Shown piece by piece: positions 54,655-62,907 of a stretch of 64,000 bases of DNA. Position 1 is the first letter of the stretch. Every line of letters starts with the position of its first letter. The notes under the pieces are model-generated. The model did no database searches. It saw only the letters and a list, made by a program, of their open reading frames with translations, and was not told the DNA's origin. Where the stretch lies: positions 124,001-188,000 of the forward strand of contig CAMBBS010000002.1 of NCBI GenBank assembly GCA_945863875.1, read 5' to 3'. Made by a program: the position numbers and the translations under genes. This DNA is from Desulfopila aestuarii DSM 18488. GTDB lineage: Bacteria > Desulfobacterota > Desulfobulbia > Desulfobulbales > Desulfocapsaceae.

Positions 54655-56412
54655 TCAATCCTCCAGTGTCGACAGATCGCCTTCGGGCAAGCCCAGCTCG
54701 CGGGCCTTGAGCAGTCGCCGCATGATCTTGCCGCCCTTGTTTTTCGGGATGTTCTGCTGGAAATCGATCTCTTTGGGCGCCACGGCCGAGCCGAGTTTTT
54801 TACGGGCAAAACCGAGAAGCTCCAACCGCAGCGCATCGCTCGGCAGCCTCCCCGGCTTCAGCGCCACGAAGGCCTTGACGATTTCACCGATAAGCGGATC
54901 CGGTTTGCCGATGACCCCCACTTCGGCAACGGCAGGGTGCTCCATGAGCGCACTTTCGACCTCGAAGGGACCGACCATGTGTCCGGAGGTTTTGATGATG
55001 TCATCGGCGCGGCCGACGAACCAGAAATAGCCGTCCGCGTCGCGTCTGGCCAGGTCCCCGGTCAGATACCAGCCGCCGGCGAAGCACTTGCGGTAGCGCT
55101 CCTCGTCGTGCAGGTAGCCGCGAAACATCGACGGCCAGCCCGGCCGGAGGGCCAGATCGCCCTGCACGTCGGCCTCCTCGACCACCCTGACCCTGTCGTC
55201 ACCAAGGCGCTGGACAATGGCCGCCTCGATGCCGGGAAGCGGTCGCCCCATCGAGCCGGGACGAATGGCCATGGCCGGGAAATTGGCGATCATGATGCCG
55301 CCGGTTTCCGTCTGCCACCAGTTGTCATGGATCGGCAAGCCCAGCGCCTTTATCCCCCAGATCACCGCCTCCGGGTTGAGCGGTTCCCCTACGCTGTGAA
55401 TGAGGCGCAGATGACCCAGGTCGACGGCCTGGGCCGGCTCGATACCGAGCCGCATGAACCGCCGGATGGCCGTCGGCGCCGTGTACCAGACGCTCACCTG
55501 CCGGGAGGCGAGAATTTGACACCAGCGCATGGCGTCAAAATCCGCCTCATCAACGATATTGGTGATGCCGTGCAGCAGCGGGGCAATGATGCCATACGAC
55601 GTCCCGGTCACCCAGCCGGGATCGGCCGTGCACCAGAAAATATCCTCCGGATGAAAATCCATGACATATTTGCCGGTCATGTAATGGGTGAGGGCGGCGC
55701 TGTGGGCATGGAGCGCGCCCTTGGGCATGCCGGTGGTGCCGCTGGTAAAATGCAGCAGGGCGATATCTTCCGGGTCGGTCGGCGGAATGGTATAGACGTC
55801 GGAAGCCGCCTCCATCAGTTTCGGCAGCGACATCGGACCGCCCCCCGGATGCTCTTTGACGTCTACCAGCAGGACATAGCGCAGCGCCGGCAGCCTGTCC
55901 ATCAGCTGACTCACCTTCTGGCGGTACAAACGTTCGGTGGTCAGCAGAAGTTTTGCCTCCCCCTTGCTCAGCCGCTGAAAAATCGGCTCGGGACCAAAGG
56001 CGGAGAACAGGGGACAAAAGATGCTCGTGTTTTTGAAAACCCCCAGGGCACCGATATACAATTCGGGGATACGGCCGGCCAGGGTGCAGACCGTATCCCC
56101 CTTGCCGATGCCGAGGTCGGCAAGGATGTTGGCAAAGCGGTTGCTCTCTGCTCTTAATTCGCCGTAGGTGAAGGTGCGGGAGGTATCGTCGCTGCCGAGC
56201 CATTGCAAGGCCACGTGGTCGCGCAGACGACCGCCGGCATGACAATCGACCGCCGCATGGGCGATGTTAAAGCCTCTGCCCTCGGCAAGCCTTGGTAATT
56301 CGGCCCGGATGGTCTCCCAGGAAAACGTGGCCCGCGTGTCGGCATACTCCAGGAGATTTGGCGCCTTCTTCAACGAATCCAGATGTTTCTCAATTGAGTT
56401 ATACAGCATCAT
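54655..56412 (-). CDS. acsA: AMP-forming acetate-CoA ligase (AcsA-type)
   Basis: The enzyme activates acetate, or a related short acid, to the CoA thioester. The 585-residue protein has the P-loop [20 protein letters not shown] (about 218-237), the WWQTETGG motif (about 342-349) and the [20 protein letters not shown] hinge segment. The catalytic Lys near the C-terminus lies in [11 protein letters not shown]. It is shorter than the usual 650-residue Acs and resembles the Bacillus AcsA type. A GAGG lies just upstream of the ATG pair at 56412/56409. It is the first gene of the minus-strand operon with E1 alpha, E1 beta, E2, ACP and the AhpD-like protein. Confidence 0.9.
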   Translation of the reverse strand: MMLYNSIEKHLDSLKKAPNLLEYADTRATFSWETIRAELPRLAEGRGFNIAHAAVDCHAGGRLRDHVALQWLGSDDTSRTFTYGELRAESNRFANILADLGIGKGDTVCTLAGRIPELYIGALGVFKNTSIFCPLFSAFGPEPIFQRLSKGEAKLLLTTERLYRQKVSQLMDRLPALRYVLLVDVKEHPGGGPMSLPKLMEAASDVYTIPPTDPEDIALLHFTSGTTGMPKGALHAHSAALTHYMTGKYVMDFHPEDIFWCTADPGWVTGTSYGIIAPLLHGITNIVDEADFDAMRWCQILASRQVSVWYTAPTAIRRFMRLGIEPAQAVDLGHLRLIHSVGEPLNPEAVIWGIKALGLPIHDNWWQTETGGIMIANFPAMAIRPGSMGRPLPGIEAAIVQRLGDDRVRVVEEADVQGDLALRPGWPSMFRGYLHDEERYRKCFAGGWYLTGDLARRDADGYFWFVGRADDIIKTSGHMVGPFEVESALMEHPAVAEVGVIGKPDPLIGEIVKAFVALKPGRLPSDALRLELLGFARKKLGSAVAPKEIDFQQNIPKNKGGKIMRRLLKARELGLPEGDLSTLED

Positions 56413-56464
56413 CGCACCTCGCCGCCCTGTCTCATCCGAAAAATACGCTTAAAGTATGTTATGT

Positions 56465-56494
56465 ATTATATGTCGAAGTCCGGTGTTTTGTCAA
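56465..56494 (-). promoter_or_regulatory. Near-perfect sigma-70-type promoter for the acsA-E1-E2-acp operon
   Basis: On the minus strand TTGACA (56489-56494) and TATAAT (56465-56470) both match the consensus exactly and are 18 bp apart. Transcription would start about 45 bp before the acsA ATG. Confidence 0.75.
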
Positions 56495-56525
56495 GAACCC
56501 TCAGCCGTTAATGCAGCGGACAAAA

Positions 56526-56579
56526 AACAGCCGCTCACCTAATTCCTCAACCGGACAATTGAACATACAACCGCTTACC
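56526..56579 (+). promoter_or_regulatory. Three 20-bp-spaced direct repeats, possible LytTR/BtsR-type binding sites
   Basis: CAGCCG (56528-56533), CAACCG (56548-56553) and CAACCG (56568-56573) recur at exactly 20-bp intervals. The first and third copies share 11 of 14 positions (AACAGCCGCTCACC and TACAACCGCTTACC). ACCGCTTA at 56570-56577 fits the BtsR motif ACC(G/A)CT(C/T)A that I recall, and GCCGCTCA at 56530-56537 differs by one base. They lie between the acsA promoter and dctP. The LytTR regulator is encoded about 5 kb downstream. Confidence 0.5.
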
Positions 56580-56680
56580 GATATGGTTGTTTCTTCTCTG
56601 AATGATTCGGGTACGATGCGAGGATCCTCAATAGGGATATACTCGGGAGGATATACTCAACTCAACGAAAGGAGGAAACA

Positions 56681-57754
56681 ATGAGACTGGTTTATCGTAT
56701 TTCAACCGCGCTGGTCGCACTCGTTCTGATCGCTGCACCGGCCCTGGCCGTTGAAAAAGTGCGCTGGAAGATGGCCATGTCCTGGTCATCAACACTCACC
56801 CCCTTTGCCACCGCCCCGATTGAATTGGCGAAAATTATCGAGGAAATGAGCGGCGGCGACTTCACCATCAGGGTAGAGGGCGCTGAAAAACACAAGGCGG
56901 CCCTGGGTATTCTCGACATGACCAAAGGCGGCCAGTACGAGATGGGTCACAGCGCCTCCTATTACTGGAAAGGCAAGGATATCACCACGGTCTTTTTCTG
57001 CACCGTTCCCTTCGGCATGAATGCCGACGAGCAGAATGCCTGGTTCTACAAAGGCGGCGGCATGGAGCTGATGCAGAAGACCTACGACAAATTTGATGTC
57101 CTCAGCTTCCCCGGCGGCAACACCGGGGTGCAGATGGGCGGCTGGTTCCAAAAAGAAATCAAGGGATTAGATGATCTGAAAGGCCTGAAAATGCGTATCC
57201 CCGGACTGGCCGGAGAGGTTTTTGCGAAACTCGGCGTCAATGTCACCAATATCGCACCGGGGGAACTCTACACCTCTCTCGACCGTGGCACCATCGATGC
57301 GCTGGAATGGGTTGGACCGGCCATGGATATCAAGATGGGCTTTCATAAGATAGCGCCTTTCTATTACACCGGCTGGCATGAGCCCGCCACCGAACTGCAG
57401 TTCCTCATCAACAAGAAAGCCTACGACAAGCTGCCGAAAGAGTATCAGGCCATGCTGGTCACCGCCATGAAAGCGGTAACCGCCGACCTGTTCATCGACA
57501 ACTTTGCCGGCAGTGCCGATGCCTGGGAACAGATGAAGACCGAATTCCCGAACATCCAGGTGAAGACCTTCCCGAAAGAGGTCATGCAGGCGATGAAGAC
57601 CGCCTCCGACGAACTCTATGATGAATATGCCGCAAAAGACGCCAGCTTCAAAGAGGTACTCGATTCGCAGCGGGCCTACACCAAAAAGGCCCGGGCCTGG
57701 ACCAACATTTCCGAATACAACTACATAAAAACCTTAGAGGAACTGGCGGACTAA
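56681..57754 (+). CDS. dctP: TRAP transporter periplasmic binding protein
   Basis: The 357-residue precursor has a signal peptide (residues 1-23: RISTALVALVLIAAPALA). The mature part is the DctP family: VRWKMAMSWSSTLTPFA (about 27-43), LGVNVTNIAPGELYTSLDRGTIDALEWVGP (about 185-214, including the conserved Arg-like carboxylate region) and YYTGWHEPATELQFL. The DALEWVGP and GWHEP wording is close to TakP-like binding proteins for 2-oxoacids; this is a family-level resemblance. GAAAGGAGG precedes the ATG. It is the first gene of dctP-dctQ-dctM. Confidence 0.92.
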   Translation: MRLVYRISTALVALVLIAAPALAVEKVRWKMAMSWSSTLTPFATAPIELAKIIEEMSGGDFTIRVEGAEKHKAALGILDMTKGGQYEMGHSASYYWKGKDITTVFFCTVPFGMNADEQNAWFYKGGGMELMQKTYDKFDVLSFPGGNTGVQMGGWFQKEIKGLDDLKGLKMRIPGLAGEVFAKLGVNVTNIAPGELYTSLDRGTIDALEWVGPAMDIKMGFHKIAPFYYTGWHEPATELQFLINKKAYDKLPKEYQAMLVTAMKAVTADLFIDNFAGSADAWEQMKTEFPNIQVKTFPKEVMQAMKTASDELYDEYAAKDASFKEVLDSQRAYTKKARAWTNISEYNYIKTLEELAD

Positions 57755-57788
57755 CGCTGGCAACAGCCCACCCGCCGGCCATGCCGCA

Positions 57789-57814
57789 CCGTCCAGTCTT
57801 CGCCGGCTGGACGG
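57789..57814 (+). promoter_or_regulatory. Intercistronic hairpin after dctP
   Basis: CCGTCCAG (57789-57796) and CTGGACGG (57807-57814) form a perfect 8-bp stem with a 10-base loop, 35 bp after dctP. No T-run follows. It could protect the dctP mRNA and lower expression of the membrane genes. Confidence 0.5.
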
Positions 57815-57848
57815 GAGCATCCCTCATTTTCCCTTACAACCGATAGCC

Positions 57849-58352
57849 ATGCTTACAAAAATCGAAAAGGTTATTCACCGTCTCGTCGACATCATCGGCA
57901 AATTTCTCGCCATCGCCCTGCTGCTGATGGTGCTCAACATCGCCTTTGATGTGATGATGCGCTATCTCTTCCACGCCAGTTCTGTCGGCATGCAGGAGAT
58001 GGAGTGGCATCTGTTTGCCATTATCATCCTCTATGGCGTCGGGGTGGCCTTGCAGCATGAGGCCCATGTGCGGGTCGATTTTCTCTATGACAAAATGAGC
58101 CTCAGGACCAAATCGCTCATCAATATCCTTGGCACAATTCTGTTTCTTATGCCGCTGAGCCTGCTCATTCTGTTCGGTTCATTCGATTTCGTCGGCGATG
58201 CCTACACCATAAATGAGATCTCCGAAGATCCCGGCGGGCTGCCCTACCGCTGGATCATCAAGAGCATGATCCCGATTGCCTTCGGGTTTCTGCTGTTCAG
58301 CGCAACCGGCTATATTCTGAAAAACATCCATCAGCTGAGGATCGCTCAATGA
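57849..58352 (+). CDS. dctQ: TRAP transporter small permease
   Basis: The 167-residue membrane protein has four hydrophobic segments (about 16-36, 48-68, 88-112 and 135-158). The conserved EWHLFAIIILYGVGVALQHEAHVRVDFLY segment is the DctQ signature. Its stop overlaps the dctM start by 4 bp (ATGA). It links the binding protein to the DctM channel. The ribosome-binding site before the ATG is weak. Confidence 0.92.
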   Translation: MLTKIEKVIHRLVDIIGKFLAIALLLMVLNIAFDVMMRYLFHASSVGMQEMEWHLFAIIILYGVGVALQHEAHVRVDFLYDKMSLRTKSLINILGTILFLMPLSLLILFGSFDFVGDAYTINEISEDPGGLPYRWIIKSMIPIAFGFLLFSATGYILKNIHQLRIAQ

Positions 58353-59680
58353 CAGGTATAATTATGTTTTTCGCGGCGCTAATTCTCCTCAGCGTCGGTT
58401 ATCCGGTGGCCTTTACCTTCGGCGCGGTGGCGATGTTTTTCGGGGCGATTGCCGCCTTTGTCGAACTGATGCCCGACCCAAATCTAGTCCTGGTCGCCGA
58501 AGAATTTTTCAGCATGTTTTCGATGATGCCGTTTCGCATCTATTCCATCATGACCAACACAATCCTGATGGCCGTACCGCTGTTTATCCTCATGGGCATC
58601 ATCCTGCAGAAATCAGAACTGGCGGAACGGCTGCTGGAATCAATGGGCATCCTGTTCGGCAGAGTCCGTGGCGGGCTGGCCATCAGCACCGTACTGGTCG
58701 GTACGCTGCTGGCTGCTTCCACCGGGGTGGTCGGCGCCTCGGTGGTGGCGATGGGCGTCATTGCCCTGCCGGTCATGCTGAAATACGGCTACTCGAAAAA
58801 ACTGGCCACCGGCACTATCTGTGCGGCGGGAACCCTGGGCCAGATCATCCCACCGTCGATTGTGTTGATCATCCTCGGGGATGTCTTTCAGCTGCCGGTC
58901 GGAGATCTCTTCAAGGCGGCGTTGGTGCCCGGCCTCGTACTGGTCGGCTGCTACATTGTCTACATCGTCATCATCGCCCTGGTCGACAAAAAGGTCGCCC
59001 CCGAGATTACCGTGCCGGAGGCGAAGAAGAAGGGATCGGTCATGCGGGCCCTCATTGCCATTCTGCCACCGCTTGCCCTGATTATCATCGTCCTCGGCTC
59101 AATCTTTGTCGGTATCGCCACGCCAACCGAATCGGCGGCGGTCGGCGCCCTGGGCGCCATGATTCTCGCCGCCATGTACCGCAAACTCAGCTGGCAGATC
59201 GTCATCGACTCTTCTCTGCAGACGGTGATGATTACCGCCATGGTCTTTGCCATCCTCATCGGCGCCACGGCTTTTTCCATGGTCTTTGTCTACACCGGCG
59301 CCGATCTCATCGTCGAAGAATTTATGACCGGGCTGCCCGGCGAAAAATGGGGCTTTCTCATTCTCTCCATGGGCGCCATCATGCTGCTCGGCTTTTTCAT
59401 TGATTTTATCGAGATTTCCTATATCGTCGTGCCGATCCTTTTGCCGATCGCCCAGGTCATCGGCATCGAACCGATGTGGTTCGCCATCCTCATTGCCATG
59501 AATCTGCAGACCTCGTTTCTCACTCCACCGTTCGGTTTTTCTCTCTTTTACCTGAAAGGAGTATGCCCGCCGGAGGTCCGGACCGTGGACATCTACCAGG
59601 GGGTAGTGCCGTTTATCATTATTCAGGTGCTGGTTCTCGCTTCCATTGTCATTTTTCCCCATCTTTATGGGTTGACCTGA
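58349..59680 (+). CDS. dctM: TRAP transporter large permease
   Basis: The 443-residue protein has about 12 membrane segments. Family features are MAVPLFILMGIILQKSELAERLL (about 68-90), FGRVRGGLAISTVLVGTLLAASTG (about 97-120), AAGTLGQIIPPSIVLIILG and GIATPTESAAVGALGA. A scoop-motif pair and the C-terminal LQTSFLTPPFGFSLFYLKG are visible. It forms the sodium-coupled channel with DctQ. It follows dctQ with a 4-bp overlap and ends 35 bp before a strong hairpin. Confidence 0.95.
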   Translation: MTGIIMFFAALILLSVGYPVAFTFGAVAMFFGAIAAFVELMPDPNLVLVAEEFFSMFSMMPFRIYSIMTNTILMAVPLFILMGIILQKSELAERLLESMGILFGRVRGGLAISTVLVGTLLAASTGVVGASVVAMGVIALPVMLKYGYSKKLATGTICAAGTLGQIIPPSIVLIILGDVFQLPVGDLFKAALVPGLVLVGCYIVYIVIIALVDKKVAPEITVPEAKKKGSVMRALIAILPPLALIIIVLGSIFVGIATPTESAAVGALGAMILAAMYRKLSWQIVIDSSLQTVMITAMVFAILIGATAFSMVFVYTGADLIVEEFMTGLPGEKWGFLILSMGAIMLLGFFIDFIEISYIVVPILLPIAQVIGIEPMWFAILIAMNLQTSFLTPPFGFSLFYLKGVCPPEVRTVDIYQGVVPFIIIQVLVLASIVIFPHLYGLT

Positions 59681-59715
59681 TGGGGAAGATCCTGCCGCCC
59701 AAGAAAAAATAACCT

Positions 59716-59755
59716 CTCCGGGCGGAGGGGAATTTGGTTTTCCCGCCGCCCGGAG
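59716..59755 (+). promoter_or_regulatory. Strong hairpin between dctM and the sensor kinase gene
   Basis: CTCCGGGCGG (59716-59725) and CCGCCCGGAG (59746-59755) are perfectly complementary, with an inner GGGAA/TTCCC pairing (59728-59732 with 59740-59744). A T-run starts only 12 bases later (near 59768). It could attenuate read-through into the sensor genes. Confidence 0.55.
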
Positions 59756-59814
59756 TATGGTAGGCTGTACATTTTTTTGGCATGTGACGGTACAATGCGA
59801 CGTTCAGGAACTCT

Positions 59815-61512
59815 ATGGATCTGCTCACTTTCTCCCTGCATAATATTTTTGCCCTCCTGCAGCAGATGTCGGTTTTTCTTGTCATCGCCTATCTCTTCAC
59901 CAAGTCGCCATTTTTCCGGTCTTTTCATGTTCACACCCTGCATCCGCGGACATTGCTGCTGCTCTATTTTATTTTTTCAACCTTTTCCATTCTCGGCACC
60001 TACTTCGGTTTGCCGATCAACGATGCCATTGCCAATACCCGGGCCATCGGGGCGGTGCTTGCCGGCATCATCGGCGGACCACTGCTTGGCGGGGCGGTCG
60101 GCCTGACCGCCGGACTGCATCGTTTTTCCCTTGGCGGCTTTACCGCTGTCTCCTGCGGCGTCTCCACCACCGTGGAGGGGTTGATCGGCGGCCTGGTGCA
60201 TATCTACCTGGTGCGCCATTACCAGCAGCACCGACTGCTCAGTCCAATGGTCGCTTTTCTCACCACCTTGGTCGCCGAGATTACCCAGATGCTCATCATC
60301 CTGACACTGTCACAGCCTTTTGAGCAAGCGGTAGCCCTGGTCCGCATCATCGCCCTGCCGATGATTCTGGCCAACAGCACCGGGGCGGCCGTCTTCGTCA
60401 GTATCATCCGCGACCAGCGCAAAATGTATGACGAACTGAGTGTCTTTTTCTCGACCAAGGCGCTGAAAATGGCCGAAAAGACCGTGGCGATTCTTGGCCG
60501 GGGTTTCAATATGCAGACGGCCGGGGAGGTTGCCTCGGTCATCCTGCAGGAAACCGGGGTCGGGGCGGTGGGAATTACCGACCGGGAAAAGGTGCTCGCC
60601 TTTGTCGGTGACGGCAGTGACCACCATCAGGTCGGCCAGGGCATCAGCTCGACGCAGACCATGAAAGCGATCCGGGAAAACCGGATAGTCTATGCCGACG
60701 GCGGAGAAAAGAAATGGCGCTGTAATCTTTCAGCGGCGTGTCCACTCGGTTCGGTGCTGTGCGTTCCGCTGCGCCTTGATAATGAGCTGATCGGCACCAT
60801 CAATCTCTTTGAGCCGAAAAATAAGCTTTTTCTGGTGACCAACAAGACCCTCGGCGAAGGTATCACCAAGCTGCTCTCCGATCAGATTCTCTATGCCCGG
60901 TATATCGAGCAGAAAACCCTGGTCACCTCGGCGGAGCTGAAGATTGCCCAGGCACAGATAAGCCCGCATTTTTTATTTAACGCACTCAACACCATCATCG
61001 CCATTACCCGTAAGGATGCCGATCGGGCGAGGGATCTGCTCTTGCATCTTTCCAATTTTTTTCGTAAAAATCTTAAACATACCGGAAATCTGGCGACACT
61101 TGAAGAAGAACTCAATCATGTGCATTCCTACCTGGTGATCGAAAAAGCCAGGTTTGAGGACCGTTTGCAGCTGGAAATGGCTGTCGATGACGACCTGCTC
61201 GCCCTGAAGCTGCCGGTCTTTTCCCTGCAGCCGATTGTCGAAAATGCCATCAAGCATGGGATATCGAATATGCTCGGCCAGGGCGTGATCCGTTTGACCG
61301 CCGTTCGACAGCCAGGCTCTCTGCGCATCATGGTCGAGGATAATGCCGGCAATTTCATCGAGAGAGGAAAAAAGGGTCTGGGCATGAGCATTGTCGAAAA
61401 AAGGATCAAAAATCTCTGCGGCGAAAACCACGGCCTGGAGATTTCCTGTAATCCAGGGGAACGGACGGTCGTCGCCATAACCTTACCGGAAGGAGGGTGT
61501 GGAGAAAAATGA
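59815..61512 (+). CDS. LytS/BtsS-type membrane sensor histidine kinase
   Basis: This 565-residue kinase has an N-terminal 5TMR-LytS membrane domain (about 1-195, six hydrophobic segments with GLPINDAIANTRAIGAVLAGI and a GGPLLGGAVGLTAGLHRF loop). A GAF domain (about 225-365) carries Cys residues in the KKWRCNLSAACPLGS stretch. The kinase domain has the SPHFLFNALNTIIAI H box (about 385-399) and an ATPase domain with NAIKHGI and GLGMSIVEKRI. The BtsS and YpdA members sense pyruvate; this one may do so too, which is inference. Its stop overlaps the regulator gene by 4 bp. Confidence 0.93.
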   Translation: MDLLTFSLHNIFALLQQMSVFLVIAYLFTKSPFFRSFHVHTLHPRTLLLLYFIFSTFSILGTYFGLPINDAIANTRAIGAVLAGIIGGPLLGGAVGLTAGLHRFSLGGFTAVSCGVSTTVEGLIGGLVHIYLVRHYQQHRLLSPMVAFLTTLVAEITQMLIILTLSQPFEQAVALVRIIALPMILANSTGAAVFVSIIRDQRKMYDELSVFFSTKALKMAEKTVAILGRGFNMQTAGEVASVILQETGVGAVGITDREKVLAFVGDGSDHHQVGQGISSTQTMKAIRENRIVYADGGEKKWRCNLSAACPLGSVLCVPLRLDNELIGTINLFEPKNKLFLVTNKTLGEGITKLLSDQILYARYIEQKTLVTSAELKIAQAQISPHFLFNALNTIIAITRKDADRARDLLLHLSNFFRKNLKHTGNLATLEEELNHVHSYLVIEKARFEDRLQLEMAVDDDLLALKLPVFSLQPIVENAIKHGISNMLGQGVIRLTAVRQPGSLRIMVEDNAGNFIERGKKGLGMSIVEKRIKNLCGENHGLEISCNPGERTVVAITLPEGGCGEK

Positions 61513-62219
61513 TTCGCGCGCTGATTGTCGATGATGAAATACATGCCCGCGAGGAGATGGCGATTCTCCTGGCGGAAACGGCGGTAATCGAGGTAGTCGG
61601 TTCCTGCGGCAACGGCATCGAAGCGCTAAAAATGATCAACAGGCTGCGGCCGCAGGTGCTGTTTCTTGACATTCAGATGCCGGTCATCAGCGGTTTCGAG
61701 CTGCTCAATATGGTCAACCAGGAGATCATGCCCCATGTGGTCTTTGTCACCGCCTTTGACCAATACTCGCTGAAGGCCTTTGAGGAAAAGACCCTCGACT
61801 ACCTGCTCAAGCCGGTCGACAGTCACCGCCTGGCAAAAACCGTCAGCAAGCTGCAGCAGACCATCGGCGAAAACCGCCCGCCGACCTTCGACAGCGAGGA
61901 GATACGCCGCATCCCCTGCCTGCTTGGCAACAGGATCAGGCTCGTTGGTCTGGAGGAGGTGGAATTCATTGCCACCAGCATCGCCGGAGTCCACCTGACG
62001 ACCAGGGACCACGAGTATTTCACCGAGGTCACCCTCAAGGTCCTCGAAGAACGAACGCCGCTCTTACGCTGCCATAAACAGTATCTGATCAATATCGACC
62101 AGATCAGGGAAATTGTCCTGCTTGACGGCGGCATGGCCCAAATCGCCACCCACGGCGGAAAACATATCCCGGTGAGCAGACGCTATCTGAAAATCATCAA
62201 GAAAAAATTATTTATCTGA
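61509..62219 (+). CDS. LytTR-type response regulator, BtsR-like
   Basis: The 236-residue regulator has a receiver domain (about 1-120) starting MIRALIVDDEIHAREE with the phospho-acceptor Asp in VLFLDIQMPVISG (about residue 54) and the signature Lys in TLDYLLKPVD. Residues 130-236 form the LytTR DNA-binding domain (VEFIATSIAGVHLTT, LEERTPLLRCHKQYLINID). I start it at ATG 61509, preceded by GGAG and overlapping the kinase stop. The three direct repeats at 56526-56579 are candidate binding sites. Confidence 0.93.
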   Translation: MIRALIVDDEIHAREEMAILLAETAVIEVVGSCGNGIEALKMINRLRPQVLFLDIQMPVISGFELLNMVNQEIMPHVVFVTAFDQYSLKAFEEKTLDYLLKPVDSHRLAKTVSKLQQTIGENRPPTFDSEEIRRIPCLLGNRIRLVGLEEVEFIATSIAGVHLTTRDHEYFTEVTLKVLEERTPLLRCHKQYLINIDQIREIVLLDGGMAQIATHGGKHIPVSRRYLKIIKKKLFI

Positions 62220-62344
62220 GGCCGACTCCGGTTCCAGAACCCCTCTCCCTCTGCCCTGGATACCCTGCCCGGGCGGTGTCCTGACGGTACTTGCCCCAAG
62301 GGGGGTACTGCCACGAGCCCCGGCTTATTTTCCGTTTACCGGTA

Positions 62345-62695
62345 TTAGACAAATTTGCTGCGGAACATGAAATAAACCGAACCGACAAGGCACAAGCCGG
62401 CCCATAAATAATCCAATTTCAACGGTTCTTTTAAATACATTACCGAAAACGGTACAAAAATGGACAGGGTAATGACTTCCTGCAATATCTTCAGCTGGCC
62501 GACGTTTAACACGGTATAGCCGATTCTATTGGCCGGAACCTGGAAAAGATATTCCAGCAGGGCAATTCCCCAGCTGACAAAAGCGGCAATTATCCAGGGC
62601 TTGTTATTTAATTCCTTGAGATGGGCATACCAGGCAAAGGTCATAAAAACATTACTGCAGAGAAGCAAAGCTATTGAAATTATTACTGGGCGCAT
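62345..62695 (-). CDS. DUF486-family small membrane protein
   Basis: This 116-residue inner-membrane protein has four hydrophobic helices, as in the DMT superfamily small members. The sequence NVFMTFAWYAHLKELNNKPW, VSWGIALLEYLFQVPANRIG and LKILQEVITLSIFVPFSVMYLKEPL fit the DUF486 family. I start it at the ATG 62695, since the frame's earlier start at 62803 adds an unlikely hydrophilic stretch. No function is known to me. It stands alone. Confidence 0.85.
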   Translation of the reverse strand: MRPVIISIALLLCSNVFMTFAWYAHLKELNNKPWIIAAFVSWGIALLEYLFQVPANRIGYTVLNVGQLKILQEVITLSIFVPFSVMYLKEPLKLDYLWAGLCLVGSVYFMFRSKFV

Positions 62696-62907
62696 ATTAT
62701 ACCTGCATACTTGCTGGGTGCTTGTGCACAATGTGATCAACGGGGTATCCGGCAATAGTCTCTGGCTGGAACAATTGAAACTCCAACCGCATGACGATGT
62801 CAAGCGCGATCCATTCTACCGCCTCGCACGCACCATTTTCTGCCAAGGCCGGTGACGGATCATGCTGCACACATCCCCCCAGGCACCGAGGAGCAACAGA
62901 GGATAAT

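Noticed and set aside
54595-56157. 520-codon open frame antisense to acsA
   Set aside because: A shadow of the acetate-CoA ligase gene; no ribosome-binding site and no recognisable domain.
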